NCBI RefSeq assembly: GCF_004210305.1 | Contig: NZ_SCFB01000001.1 | Span: 1 to 64,000 of the forward strand | DNA from: Candidatus Finniella inopinata | GTDB taxonomy: Bacteria; Pseudomonadota; Alphaproteobacteria; Paracaedibacterales; CAIULA01 | Length of the DNA stretch: 64,000 bases | Reading direction: 5' to 3' | Shown here: piece after piece, positions 33,093 to 43,547 of the stretch | How positions within the stretch are numbered: position 1 is the stretch's first letter | Layout: every line of letters begins with the position of its first letter | Translations under genes and position numbers: made by a program | The notes under the pieces: model-generated | Told to the model about the DNA's origin: nothing | Database searches by the model: none | The model's input: only the letters and a program-made list of their open reading frames with translations

Positions 33093-34865
33093 ATGAAAAG
33101 AAAATCATTATTAATGATGTCGCTGGCTGGCTTATGTTTGGTCGTTCAACCAATATTTTGCCAAACTCTTTTAGAACAAGAACTGGCTAGAACTCAACCC
33201 AAAAGTGTTAACGGCGTAGACCCTTTCTATAATCCAGCTAATTTCTATGAGCCGACGGGGCCTCTTAGTTCCAAAGAACAGGCACAGCAAAAGGAATGTG
33301 CGCAATTACTTTTGAAAACATTAACGCAAACGCCTGATAAGGTTGGCGCGCTTCAAAGGTCGGTAAGCAATCTTGAAACGCAAATTAGATCGAATTCAAA
33401 TTCTAGCATGGTGATGCACTATTTGTGCGTAACGTCGATTATATATTTGAACAATGTTTTTGAATGCAACCTGGTTGATTATCGTACTAACTCGTCTGGT
33501 GACACAAAGAAAGGGTTTGTGGACCGTGTTGAAAACGTATTGCGAAGAACAAGCATGTGGCAAGGTGTTATGAGCCAGGTGGATGAATTTAAAAGAGCAT
33601 ACGATAAAAATGCAACCGCTGGAAAATGGGGAGGAGTTAAAAGAGCAACGCATAAAATTACGGACAGAATCGATGGCTATGATTGGCTGAGGATATTCGC
33701 AGAAATAACGGCCGAACGCCTAGATTGCTTGCCTGAATTCTTTCATATGGAAACTGAATCTAACGGCTGGGGTAGTAATTATTATTACAAAGTGGATCCA
33801 ACTACCCAGCAGAGTGAGGGTTGGTTTAAAGGACCAGATGGAATTGTTTATCAAACCAGCGAGCATTACTTTCAGGCCCATAAATTTGTCAAAGGCACTC
33901 AAGCATTTAATGCCGTGGTTGCCGCAGCTGATCCAGGGGCGGCGAAGCGATTAGCAACAGGTATACATAACGGCCCAACAAATAAAATAAGCAATAACTG
34001 GCATGGTATTGGACCGGGGCCAATCGATTCAGAAGGACCCTGTCCGTTCGACCCAGGTCGTTATAATACACAGTTGCAATCTTTAACTTATAAAGACCGT
34101 GTGATGGTCAGGGCGTTGTACTATAAATTCACACAAAACCCCTTCATAAAACAGAAGCTAATAGCTATCGGATTTCGGCCGCTGATTGAAAACACCTCTA
34201 AGGCACCATACCCAGATGGATATTGGGGAAATGATATAGAAGATCCCGGTGTTAAGAAACGGCCTGTAAATATGTTGGGTCTCTTACTGGCTGCCCTTCG
34301 TGAGCATTTTAGGGATCCTCAAAATGGTGTCACTTTCCCTCCGCCAGCAAATTCACATGGGCAGGCTCAACAGCCGACATCGGGCTATAATCCTGCCGCT
34401 GCTGCTCCTGCGGTTCCCTTTGGGGCACCTGCGCAAAGTGCTCATCAGGCATACCGGTACCCCGCCTCGTCTTCCACCTTCCAACCTCAACTTCAGCAAT
34501 ATGCTCAGACTCCAGGCGCTGCTGCCGCCGCCGCTGCGGCTCCCGCGGTTCCCTTTGGGGCACCTGGGCAATATAATGCTCAAGTGCAATCAAACTACTA
34601 TGTTGCTCCTTCTGTTCAACATTATCAGAGTAATATTCAGAACCAGCAATATTCAATTGTTTTTCAATCGCCAAAAGGGATCTGGAAGTTATCGAACAAT
34701 GGCCAGTGGTTCTATAACGACTGCCCGACTGGTATAGTGCCTTTTCCGATTCCAACGCTACCCAGCCGTCGGTGGGCTCTTAGTGCGTCGCATGATGGAT
34801 TGCAGCTTTTCATGAATGATGGATCCGTATGCAATTGGGATTGGTCTATGAATCAATATAGATAG
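33093..34865 (+). CDS. Secreted NADAR-domain protein (copy 1)
   Basis: A signal peptide (residues 1-23, cleavage after IFC) is followed by a novel region of about 190 residues and then a NADAR domain (about 225-410, PF08719). The match to E. coli YbiA is direct: TSEHYFQAHKF with E257, VMVRALYYKF, and YWG (377-379) with a downstream NMLGLLLAALRE. NADAR enzymes cleave N-glycosidic bonds of ADP-ribosylated guanosine or riboflavin-pathway intermediates, and are otherwise cytosolic. A 45-residue insertion sits between AKRLA and VMVRAL. The C-terminus is a Pro/Ala/Gln/Tyr linker with two AVPFGAP repeats, then a 65-residue Trp-rich end of unknown type. A tandem paralogue follows. Confidence 0.88.
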   Translation: MKRKSLLMMSLAGLCLVVQPIFCQTLLEQELARTQPKSVNGVDPFYNPANFYEPTGPLSSKEQAQQKECAQLLLKTLTQTPDKVGALQRSVSNLETQIRSNSNSSMVMHYLCVTSIIYLNNVFECNLVDYRTNSSGDTKKGFVDRVENVLRRTSMWQGVMSQVDEFKRAYDKNATAGKWGGVKRATHKITDRIDGYDWLRIFAEITAERLDCLPEFFHMETESNGWGSNYYYKVDPTTQQSEGWFKGPDGIVYQTSEHYFQAHKFVKGTQAFNAVVAAADPGAAKRLATGIHNGPTNKISNNWHGIGPGPIDSEGPCPFDPGRYNTQLQSLTYKDRVMVRALYYKFTQNPFIKQKLIAIGFRPLIENTSKAPYPDGYWGNDIEDPGVKKRPVNMLGLLLAALREHFRDPQNGVTFPPPANSHGQAQQPTSGYNPAAAAPAVPFGAPAQSAHQAYRYPASSSTFQPQLQQYAQTPGAAAAAAAAPAVPFGAPGQYNAQVQSNYYVAPSVQHYQSNIQNQQYSIVFQSPKGIWKLSNNGQWFYNDCPTGIVPFPIPTLPSRRWALSASHDGLQLFMNDGSVCNWDWSMNQYR

Positions 34866-35026
34866 CGTCCCACAATATTAACTTTTAATGTTTACACGCT
34901 GCCTCCTCCAAAGGTCCTAGAGGGGGAGGTAGACCAAGGCAGGATATAGGGGTGAAGTCGAATCCCAAATAATTTATATTAACATTCTGTTAATCATTTT
35001 CCTTCAAAATAAATATAAATGAGATT

Positions 35027-36397
35027 TTGATAAAAGTTTTTGACGTGCGAAAAAGTCTTTTGATCCTTTATATGTTGTTTGCATGGTGCGGGGTTATCAA
35101 GCCAATATGTGCTCAATCTTCCCTTCATCAAGCAATAGGTAGAAATGCCCATGGGACTGGATCCATTACTGACATAGATCCTTTTTATGACTCAACGCAT
35201 TTCTATGTCCCAAAGTCTTTTTCCATAACTGACGAAGACTTGCAAAAGCAATGTGGCAAAATGCTTTTGAAAACATTAACGAAAATACCTGAGAAACTCG
35301 AAACTCTTTTGCACGCTGGGCAATTATTACAGCAAAAAATTTACAGCAATCCTAAAGACCCCATGCTGGTGCATTATTTGTGCGTAACAGCAATTATATA
35401 TTTGAATAACGTTTTTGAATGCAACCTGTACGATTATAAGAATAAGCTGCATTTTAATATAGGTCTTAATACAGCGAAAGACGTGGTGGGGGCTGTTACA
35501 AACGCATTGCGAGGAACAAGCATATGGGCTGACGTACAGAAACAGGTAGACGATTTTAAAAAAGCATACGACAAGAATGCAGCCGCTGGCAAATGGGGGA
35601 AAGTTTTAAAGACAGGGGGAGCTAAGGGCGTGCACAAAATTACGGACAGAATCGATGCAGATGATTGGCTGAGGATATTCGGAGAGATAACAGCTGAACG
35701 CCTGGGTTGCTTGCCTGAATTCTTTCATATGGAAAATGACCCCACTAACGGCTGGGGGAGTAATTATTCGCCCCATGGGTTTACAGCGCCGGATGGGACT
35801 ATTTACAAAACCAGTGAGCATTACTTTCAGGCCCATAAATTTGTCAAAGGCACTCAAGCATTTAATGCCGTGGTTGCCGCATCCGATCCAGGCGTGGCGA
35901 AGCAATTAGCAACAGTTATACATAACGGTATAACAAATAAAATAAGCAATAACTGGCATGGTATCGGACCGGGGCCAATCGATTCAGAAGGACTCTGTCC
36001 GTTTAAGCCGGGGGTTTATAATACACAGTTGGAATCCTTGACTTATAAAGACCGTGTGATGGTTAGGGCGTTGTACTATAAATTCACAAATCCAGCGAAC
36101 AAGAACATAAAAAAGAAATTGATGGATACATATCCTCGCGCATTTATTGAAAACACCTCTAAAGCTTATCCAGAATATCCGGATGGATATTGGGGGAATG
36201 ATATAAACGACGTGAATTATGCGGGTAAGCCTATAAATATGTTAGGGCTTATGCTTGCTGCGCTGCGTGAGTATTTGAAAGAGACTGATGGTGTTACGAC
36301 TGCTTCGTCCTCTGCGTCCTACAGCTTTCAACATTCGCATCAGACGTCAGGCGCTGCTGCTGCCGCCGCCGCCGCCGCTGTTGCGGACCAACATTAA
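35027..36397 (+). CDS. Secreted NADAR-domain protein (copy 2)
   Basis: Paralogue of the preceding gene with the same order: signal peptide (hydrophobic residues 10-29, cleavage near ICAQ), the shared N-terminal domain (DPFYDSTHFY, LLKTLTK, HYLCVTAIIYLNNVFECNL) and the NADAR domain with TSEHYFQAHKF (E264) and YWG (388-390). Parts are identical at DNA level (66 bp, 33861-33926 versus 35816-35881). It lacks the long Pro/Gln linker and Trp-rich end of copy 1 and finishes in a run of nine alanines. The start is TTG after a GAG-type site; in-frame GTG or ATG codons further in are alternatives. Presumed N-glycosidase acting outside the bacterium. Confidence 0.85.
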   Translation: MIKVFDVRKSLLILYMLFAWCGVIKPICAQSSLHQAIGRNAHGTGSITDIDPFYDSTHFYVPKSFSITDEDLQKQCGKMLLKTLTKIPEKLETLLHAGQLLQQKIYSNPKDPMLVHYLCVTAIIYLNNVFECNLYDYKNKLHFNIGLNTAKDVVGAVTNALRGTSIWADVQKQVDDFKKAYDKNAAAGKWGKVLKTGGAKGVHKITDRIDADDWLRIFGEITAERLGCLPEFFHMENDPTNGWGSNYSPHGFTAPDGTIYKTSEHYFQAHKFVKGTQAFNAVVAASDPGVAKQLATVIHNGITNKISNNWHGIGPGPIDSEGLCPFKPGVYNTQLESLTYKDRVMVRALYYKFTNPANKNIKKKLMDTYPRAFIENTSKAYPEYPDGYWGNDINDVNYAGKPINMLGLMLAALREYLKETDGVTTASSSASYSFQHSHQTSGAAAAAAAAAVADQH

Positions 36398-36795
36398 GTA
36401 TTTTGATTTTTTTAGACCATCCCAACTTACCCCTTGAAAAACCCAGTTCTTTGTTCCCAAAGGGTATAGTGCCCATTCAAATCATTTTCCACCTTCGCCG
36501 TCATCACGAGGAGCCGTAGCAACGCTGTGATCCAGGAAAATACATGGATTGCTTCAGAACGATGTTCTTCGCAATGACGAGGGGAATCCCGCAAAATGAT
36601 TTGAATGGGGTATATATTCCATTAGTTTAACTAAAGTTTAATCCATAACTGGAGTTTGCAGGGGCCTGCCTTGTGGTTCTTCGCCAAGAAGAGAGAAAAT
36701 CTCAAAATATGGATAAAGAGTCGCTCATATTAAACTTTTATTAACATCTTAATGCCTAAAATATATTATATATTTAATCTATTTTGGTTAGTTTT
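36398..36795. other. Intergenic region holding the MITE-like element
   Basis: This 398-bp gap has no gene that I can support. The centre carries a 138-bp inverted-repeat element described separately. The last 130 bp are very AT-rich and presumably contain the promoter of the following glycosyltransferase gene. Confidence 0.6.
36472..36609. repeat. MITE-like element with 17-bp perfect terminal inverted repeats
   Basis: Outer arms CCCATTCAAATCATTTT (36472-36488) and AAAATGATTTGAATGGG (36593-36609) are perfect complements. Between them a second inverted structure runs from CGTCATCACGAGGAG (36499-36513) to TTCGCAATGACGAGG (36568-36582). It resembles the short palindromic repeats scattered through rickettsial-type genomes. 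No transposase is encoded; TA-rich flanks (GGTATAGTG and GGTATATA) may be the target site. Confidence 0.65.
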
Positions 36796-37980
36796 ATGGC
36801 GAATTCTATAAAAAGAAAAATTTTCAAAAGTATATATGCTCTAGGTTTCATGGCTTTGGTGAGTTACAACACTTTAACAGCTTCCCATCTTTTTGATCAC
36901 GATCAAACAGCTCGTAATCAAAGTTTTGAGCATCCACAGTTTGGAATCACATTTGGTATTAATATCTTCCCTGTTTCCAATTTCGTGAAGGATTCTAATG
37001 ATAGGCAACATCAATGGGAACCAGGGTCAAATTATTATCGAAATTGTGTTCTACCCCAGGAAGGAATTGATACCTACAAGGCTTATCAAATGCTGGACCA
37101 GCTTTATCGGGAAAATCATCCTGACATAGCCTGCAAATTTGAAACTCTTATGGCAAAAAAAGAACCTAGCATGCCCTTCATTACGCACAGTGTATGGTTC
37201 ACCAATCAAGATTCCCCAAAAGAACTAACAGAGCAGTTTCTGGAATGGTATACGTATTCTTGTGGACTTCATCTGAAGGATAAAGGATGGAAACACTATC
37301 TGTGGGTTCAGGATAGAACAAAACTACCTCACACCACAGGTTTCTTGGAACACCGTGGCATTGAAATCAAGGAAATATCCAAAACACTAACCGATGACGA
37401 TTTTTGTGGTCTTAAGAATCACGTCTATCACGAAATCTCCCAATCAAAGTTTGGACGGGCTGCCGATATCTTTCGTTGCGTTATTTTGAAAAAATACGGC
37501 GGAATTTACCGCGATATAGATTTTGTCATGACACGTCCCTTTACGGGTTTGGCTTTGGCCTATACGTTTTTTGCAGGGATTGAATATGCCTATTCCTATC
37601 CTTGTAATGCCATAATGGGTTGTCGTCCTGATCATCCCATCATGTCAAAAATGATTGAGAACATGAAACGTAACTTTGACCCAAAATTGGCTCCTGCTTA
37701 CATCCAAGATTCCCTACAAAAGCACGGAGATTTATTGCATACACTATGTACGACTGGCCCTATTGCTTTAGGTGTGGCGTTGCACACAGCTCTTCTGTCC
37801 AAAGGACCTACATCATTCGGAGAGCACATCAGTCAAAAAGTCAACGAACAAACAGATCGCACCATTATTTTTCCCCCTGAGGTCTTCTTTGCCTATGAAG
37901 GTGGAAGGGATATTAATGCATTTGGAGTCCATGCATTTTCTGGAACGTGGTTAAAGCCAGAGTTTGGCAGCAAAGGCTAA
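36796..37980 (+). CDS. Secreted DXD-type glycosyltransferase (copy 2)
   Basis: A 394-residue paralogue of the protein encoded at 14765. It has a signal peptide (hydrophobic residues 12-30), the FITHSVWFTN strand, the GRAADIFRCVIL helix and GGIYRDID with D240-I-D242 as the DXD motif. Both copies end in a similar FSGTWLKPEFGS-like tail. I use the ATG at 36796; a TTG twelve bases earlier is in frame. Fold and motif are those of Gly_transf_sug/TcdB-type enzymes, which modify host proteins or glycans in known pathogens. Acceptor unknown. Confidence 0.8.
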   Translation: MANSIKRKIFKSIYALGFMALVSYNTLTASHLFDHDQTARNQSFEHPQFGITFGINIFPVSNFVKDSNDRQHQWEPGSNYYRNCVLPQEGIDTYKAYQMLDQLYRENHPDIACKFETLMAKKEPSMPFITHSVWFTNQDSPKELTEQFLEWYTYSCGLHLKDKGWKHYLWVQDRTKLPHTTGFLEHRGIEIKEISKTLTDDDFCGLKNHVYHEISQSKFGRAADIFRCVILKKYGGIYRDIDFVMTRPFTGLALAYTFFAGIEYAYSYPCNAIMGCRPDHPIMSKMIENMKRNFDPKLAPAYIQDSLQKHGDLLHTLCTTGPIALGVALHTALLSKGPTSFGEHISQKVNEQTDRTIIFPPEVFFAYEGGRDINAFGVHAFSGTWLKPEFGSKG

Positions 37981-37989
37981 TTTTGAACG

Positions 37990-38748
37990 CTAAAGGTTAA
38001 AATTATCACCTAGATAAAGGCGTCTCACCTCAGCATTTTCAACAATCTGTTGGGGGACGCCTTCCATCAAAACCCTGCCATGGGCGATGATATACGCACG
38101 ATTAATAATATCCAAAGTGTCCCTTACATTGTGATCTGTGATCAAAATACCAATGCCTAAAGTCTTCAAATGGGCTATGAGTTCGCGAATCTCCCCAACG
38201 GCGATGGGGTCAATGCCAGCCAACGGTTCATCTAACAACAGAAACTTTGGCGATCGCGCCAAAGCGCGCGCAATTTCAACGCGACGCCTCTCTCCTCCTG
38301 ATAAGGCAAGGGCAGGGGATTGTCGCAGGTGACTGATGGCGAATTCGTCCAACAATGAATTTAGGCGTTGTTCACGTTTTTCTGGATTTTTTTCAGACAA
38401 TTCTAAAACTGCCAAAATGTTCTGTTCAACATTCAGCCCCCGAAAAATAGAACTTTCTTGGGGAAGATAACCGATGCCTAGACGGGCACGTTGATACAAA
38501 GGCATGCCCATAATATTGACGTCGTTCAGATGAATTTCCCCACGATCAGGCTGAATAAGACCACTAATGATAGAAAAACAGGTTGTTTTTCCTGCGCCGT
38601 TTGGACCTAAAAGACCAACAGCCTCGCCAGACTGTACGTATAAATCGATACCTTGCAAAATGGGCCTTTTGCCAAAATTTTTATAAATATTCTGGGCACT
38701 GAGGGTTTGGGGGGAAGATGGTATGGAGAAGGGTGATGATGTGCGCAT
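37990..38748 (-). CDS. lptB: LPS export ABC ATPase LptB
   Basis: Powers extraction of LPS from the inner membrane. The 252-residue protein has Walker [10 protein letters not shown], the signature [14 protein letters not shown] and Walker B LLLDEP followed by LAGIDP, a combination characteristic of LptB. The switch histidine lies in ITDHNVRDT. It follows lptA by two bases in the order lptC-lptA-lptB, the standard cluster. The N-terminal 15 residues are a short extension before the conserved start. Confidence 0.95.
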   Translation of the reverse strand: MRTSSPFSIPSSPQTLSAQNIYKNFGKRPILQGIDLYVQSGEAVGLLGPNGAGKTTCFSIISGLIQPDRGEIHLNDVNIMGMPLYQRARLGIGYLPQESSIFRGLNVEQNILAVLELSEKNPEKREQRLNSLLDEFAISHLRQSPALALSGGERRRVEIARALARSPKFLLLDEPLAGIDPIAVGEIRELIAHLKTLGIGILITDHNVRDTLDIINRAYIIAHGRVLMEGVPQQIVENAEVRRLYLGDNFNL

Positions 38749-38750
38749 GT

Positions 38751-39284
38751 CTAAGGATGAATGGAGTTAGGCAATAAAACTGCCTGGACTGTATCAGACT
38801 TGTCCTTACCTGTCACATTATAATAGTCTGACTCCAGGTTGGCCGTTGCTTTCTGACCTTTAATGGTACTTCCGGCCTTAGTTAATACGATTTTTCCATC
38901 ACACGTGATGATATTTGTTTTGCAATCATAAGTACAGCGTTCTGCTCTTATACTGAAATCTTCCTCTTGAAAATAAACATTCCCCTCAGCCTCGATGGTA
39001 TCAATATTTTGAGATGACTGTTGATCCGATAAATTAGAAAAATTCACTTGGAAATAGTCCGCTGTTAAAGTCTGCGTGCGGGGTAGGGGGGAGGTTTTCG
39101 AAGGGGGACGGGTTCTGATGGCATGGGCGTCACCCTTAACATGAGATTGATTTTTTTTAGGCTCGTATTGCATCTCCTTTCCCTTAATAAGAAAAGAAGG
39201 TTGAGCGACCTTTAATGGGGCAGAAGCGGCTACCCAGGAAGTTGCAATAATAAAAAGACAAAAAATAAAAAAGTTTACGTGCAT
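38751..39284 (-). CDS. lptA: LPS transport periplasmic protein LptA
   Basis: Forms the periplasmic bridge for LPS. The 177-residue precursor has a signal peptide (residues 3-20) and an OstA-type beta-jellyroll: [65 protein letters not shown]. Between the first two strands is an unusual Pro/Ser/Arg-rich insertion (about residues 55-72). Operon partners lptC and lptB flank it closely, confirming the role. Confidence 0.9.
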   Translation of the reverse strand: MHVNFFIFCLFIIATSWVAASAPLKVAQPSFLIKGKEMQYEPKKNQSHVKGDAHAIRTRPPSKTSPLPRTQTLTADYFQVNFSNLSDQQSSQNIDTIEAEGNVYFQEEDFSIRAERCTYDCKTNIITCDGKIVLTKAGSTIKGQKATANLESDYYNVTGKDKSDTVQAVLLPNSIHP

Positions 39285-39295
39285 TCCATTTTTCT

Positions 39296-39847
39296 TTAAC
39301 GACGGGCAGTCAGCTCAGGTGTACCTAAGAAAACAATACGTTGACCCTCTTCCAAAACTTTAAACCCATGGGCTTTTATATTGGCTTGTTTATTATGCCC
39401 TTCCACAAGTTCATTATTGTGTGCAGTTCCTTTATCAAGGTCGACGGTTGCCTTATGGGTCGTTAGCTGAATACCATTTGTATGTTCAAGGCAGACTTGA
39501 CCTGTTAGATTCATTTTTCTGCTGGTTTGATTATAAATCCCTTGATCGCCTTTCATTTTAATTTGCTCACCATTAATCAAATGAAGGGTGATTTCTATGT
39601 CATGTAGCAAAATTTCTTGCGGCGATATCTGTTGACCCGTCTTAGATTTGATAACAAAGGGCCTATTCTGCTTATCAACACTTTTAAAGCACAAGCTAGT
39701 CGCTTGATTAGATGTCGATGGTGGTAGTTTGGAAGTTTTTAAACTTGTCATACTTTTTAGTGGCCAAAATAAAATACATGCTAAAAGGCTAACACTAAGC
39801 AGAACCAACAAATACTGTGTTAGGACAACACGCCGTTTAAAAATCAT
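39296..39847 (-). CDS. lptC: LPS export protein LptC
   Basis: Bitopic inner-membrane protein that hands LPS to LptA. One N-terminal membrane helix (about residues 10-28) precedes a periplasmic LptC/YrbK-like jellyroll (HDIEITLHLINGEQIKMKGDQGIYNQTSRKMNLTG spans two strands, around 84-118). Sequence conservation in this family is low, and assignment rests on topology, the strand pattern and position 11 bp upstream of lptA. Length 183 is typical. Confidence 0.85.
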   Translation of the reverse strand: MIFKRRVVLTQYLLVLLSVSLLACILFWPLKSMTSLKTSKLPPSTSNQATSLCFKSVDKQNRPFVIKSKTGQQISPQEILLHDIEITLHLINGEQIKMKGDQGIYNQTSRKMNLTGQVCLEHTNGIQLTTHKATVDLDKGTAHNNELVEGHNKQANIKAHGFKVLEEGQRIVFLGTPELTARR

Positions 39848-39921
39848 TTCACATCCGTTTCTACAACCGACATCTTAACTGGTGTATTTCTAACATGAAT
39901 TTTTGACTAACACAAATAAAC

Positions 39922-40581
39922 TTAAGGGGCTGTTTTAATGCCAACTTCTTTTTCCAGGTACACTAAAAACTTCTGGGGATCATTATTCCCTTTATCTCCC
40001 GATGTAAAAATAGAACCATATTCGCTTCGAAGGGCTAAAAGTTGGCTTATGCCTTCAAATAAGATATCGAAAATGCGAAGTTCATTATCTTTTTTGACAA
40101 CCTTCCAATAAACTTTGGCAGGCTCAGAACTTGGTGAGTCGTTAAAGGAAAAAAGGGTTTTCACCTGCATAGTACCGTCAATTTGTTTCGCTGCAGATTC
40201 AACCTTATGAGTCGTGTTTCTGAAAGTTTTAACTCTTTCGGGGGTGGAATAAATTTTCACTAATCGCTTTGCAAAAATTTGACGAAACCTTTCCTTTTGT
40301 TCTGGAGTGAACGAGCGGCCATTACTTCCTAAAACAAAATTAGCTATTTCCCTAGTTACAAAGCTTTTTTCCAGTAATTGACCGAATTCGTCTTGCCCAG
40401 CGGTTTCTCTGTTGGCAACTTCCATACCCTGCTTGACAAGATCTTCCACAAAGGATTTAGACTCTTCTTCGTTGGGAATCTGAAATTGTGAGGCTTGTAG
40501 AGCCCCAAACAATGCAGCGCACAGAATAAAAGTACAAAAGACAAGAAACAAAGCGTTCCTTTTTGGTGTTCTGGTGAGCAT
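39922..40581 (-). CDS. mlaC: Phospholipid-binding protein MlaC
   Basis: Periplasmic shuttle of the Mla system, which moves phospholipids between the two membranes. The 219-residue precursor has a signal peptide (residues 12-30) and the MlaC/Ttg2D fold with F(V/A)LGSNGRSFTPEQKERFRQIF and the WKVVKKDNELRIFDILFEGIS segment. No mlaD, E or F genes are adjacent, so the rest of the system must lie elsewhere. It is 74 bp upstream of lptC on the same strand. Confidence 0.88.
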   Translation of the reverse strand: MLTRTPKRNALFLVFCTFILCAALFGALQASQFQIPNEEESKSFVEDLVKQGMEVANRETAGQDEFGQLLEKSFVTREIANFVLGSNGRSFTPEQKERFRQIFAKRLVKIYSTPERVKTFRNTTHKVESAAKQIDGTMQVKTLFSFNDSPSSEPAKVYWKVVKKDNELRIFDILFEGISQLLALRSEYGSIFTSGDKGNNDPQKFLVYLEKEVGIKTAP

Positions 40582-40666
40582 TATGCCGGTCCATTTTTGA
40601 AGTTAATTCGAGAATATTAATTATACTGTAACGGTTGTATGTTTAACAAATTATTAATTGCAAACG

Positions 40667-40692
40667 AAAAAAGGCGAGGTATGCTCGCCTTT
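40667..40692 (-). terminator. Rho-independent terminator of groESL
   Basis: On the minus strand: AAAGGCGAG, loop CATAC, CTCGCCTTT followed by TTT. A perfect nine-base stem 28 bases past the groEL stop. Confidence 0.9.
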
Positions 40693-40720
40693 CTTTTATT
40701 ATTATTATAAGAACAGATTT

Positions 40721-42376
<1,656 letters not shown>

Positions 42377-42405
42377 TTATAAAATTTAACTAACGTAATT
42401 TCGAT

Positions 42406-42705
42406 TTAGGCTACTTTGTGGGTAATAATTCCCATGATGTCAGATTCTTTCATAACTAAATAATCTTGACCGCCAACTTTAATTTCGGTGCCCGACCACT
42501 TGCCAAACAAGATGCGATCGCCAGCTTTCACGTCCAAAGGAACCAGGTTGCCTGACTCGTTGCGTGTTCCGCTTCCGACTGCTACAATCTCGCCTTCCAT
42601 GGGCTTTTCTTTGGCAGTATCAGGGATAATAATACCGCCAGTGGTTTTTTCTTCCAACTCTACCCGCTTGACAAGTACGCGGTCATGCAATGGTCTAAAG
42701 TTCAT
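42406..42705 (-). CDS. groES: 10-kDa co-chaperonin GroES
   Basis: Lid of the GroEL chamber. 99 residues starting [14 protein letters not shown], with the mobile loop [12 protein letters not shown] and the [10 protein letters not shown] roof region. A GGAGG site precedes the ATG by six bases. Transcribed from a sigma-70-like promoter overlapped by a CIRCE operator, so HrcA heat-shock repression is expected. Confidence 0.98.
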   Translation of the reverse strand: MNFRPLHDRVLVKRVELEEKTTGGIIIPDTAKEKPMEGEIVAVGSGTRNESGNLVPLDVKAGDRILFGKWSGTEIKVGGQDYLVMKESDIMGIITHKVA

Positions 42706-42736
42706 GTTATCCTCCGTTAAATAATCTGGGTTAAAA

Positions 42737-42763
42737 TCAGCACTCTCTGCTTTCGAGTGCTAA
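42737..42763. promoter_or_regulatory. CIRCE operator of groESL
   Basis: Inverted repeat (T)CAGCACTC - nine bases - GAGTGCTAA, differing from the CIRCE consensus TTAGCACTC-N9-GAGTGCTAA at one base. It is the binding site of the repressor HrcA and lies 32 bp upstream of the groES start. Confidence 0.92.
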
Positions 42764-42791
42764 TTTAAGGCGGGCGCCTTCTCGCTGTCAA
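42762..42791 (-). promoter_or_regulatory. groESL promoter
   Basis: Minus-strand TTGACA (42791-42786), an 18-base spacer, then TAAATT (42767-42762). The -10 touches the CIRCE operator, so HrcA binding would block initiation. Confidence 0.75.
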
Positions 42792-42856
42792 GTTTTTTTT
42801 CCCATACTTAGTAAATTGAGTTACGGTATGTCAGAATTATTGTTTAGATTTTTTTT

Positions 42857-43534
42857 ATGATTAAATACTCGTTACAACTGCACCAGGTGAAGCGCCATTT
42901 CGTTCAAGGTGGTCAGACTCTGGAAGTTTTAAAAAACATTAACCTGCAGCTTAAAAAAGGCGAAAGTGTGGCTTTGGTTGGCCCCAGCGGCGCTGGAAAG
43001 ACGACCTTGCTACAGATTTGTGGGTTATTAGAGGCGCCAACCTCTGGAATTTTGAAAATTGACGGACAGTCTTGTGAAAGCCTTGACGATTTCCAGCGAA
43101 CAATTTTACGCCGGCAATATCTGGGGTTCGTCTATCAATTTCACCACCTTTTGCCTGAATTTTCAGCCTTAGAGAACGTGATGTTCCCTCAGCTTATTAA
43201 TGGGGAAACAAAACCAAAGGCACGGGCACAAGCTGAACTGTTGCTGAAAAATATGGGTTTGGAACATCGTTTGCACCACAGACCAAATCAATTATCAGGA
43301 GGTGAGCAGCAACGGGTGGCCATTGCCCGAGCCGTATCCAACAGTCCAAAAGTTTTATTGGCAGATGAGCCAACAGGAAACCTTGATAATGCAACAGGAG
43401 AAAAAGTATTTTCTGAGATGCTTAATCTGGTCTCCAACGCCAATCTATCCGCTTTAATCGCAACCCATAATATGGAGTTAGCGGCTCGTATGGACCGGAT
43501 TGTTTATTTGAAAGATGGCGTTCTGTTGGCATGA
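42857..43534 (+). CDS. lolD: Lipoprotein-releasing ABC ATPase LolD
   Basis: ATPase of the LolCDE complex, which releases outer-membrane lipoproteins from the inner membrane. 225 residues with Walker A GPSGAGKTT, the FVYQFHHLLPEFSALENVMFP Q-loop region typical of LolD, the signature LSGGEQQRVAIARA and Walker B LLADEPTGNLD. The MacB-like alternative is less likely given the HHLLPEF segment. No lolC/E gene adjoins it. Confidence 0.9.
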   Translation: MIKYSLQLHQVKRHFVQGGQTLEVLKNINLQLKKGESVALVGPSGAGKTTLLQICGLLEAPTSGILKIDGQSCESLDDFQRTILRRQYLGFVYQFHHLLPEFSALENVMFPQLINGETKPKARAQAELLLKNMGLEHRLHHRPNQLSGGEQQRVAIARAVSNSPKVLLADEPTGNLDNATGEKVFSEMLNLVSNANLSALIATHNMELAARMDRIVYLKDGVLLA

Positions 43535-43547
43535 AGGCAGGTACGAC

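Noticed and set aside
34330..34755. 141-codon frame opposite the NADAR copy 1 tail
   Set aside because: It arises from the GC-rich repeat linker read backwards (Arg/Glu/Gln-rich), with no start signal.
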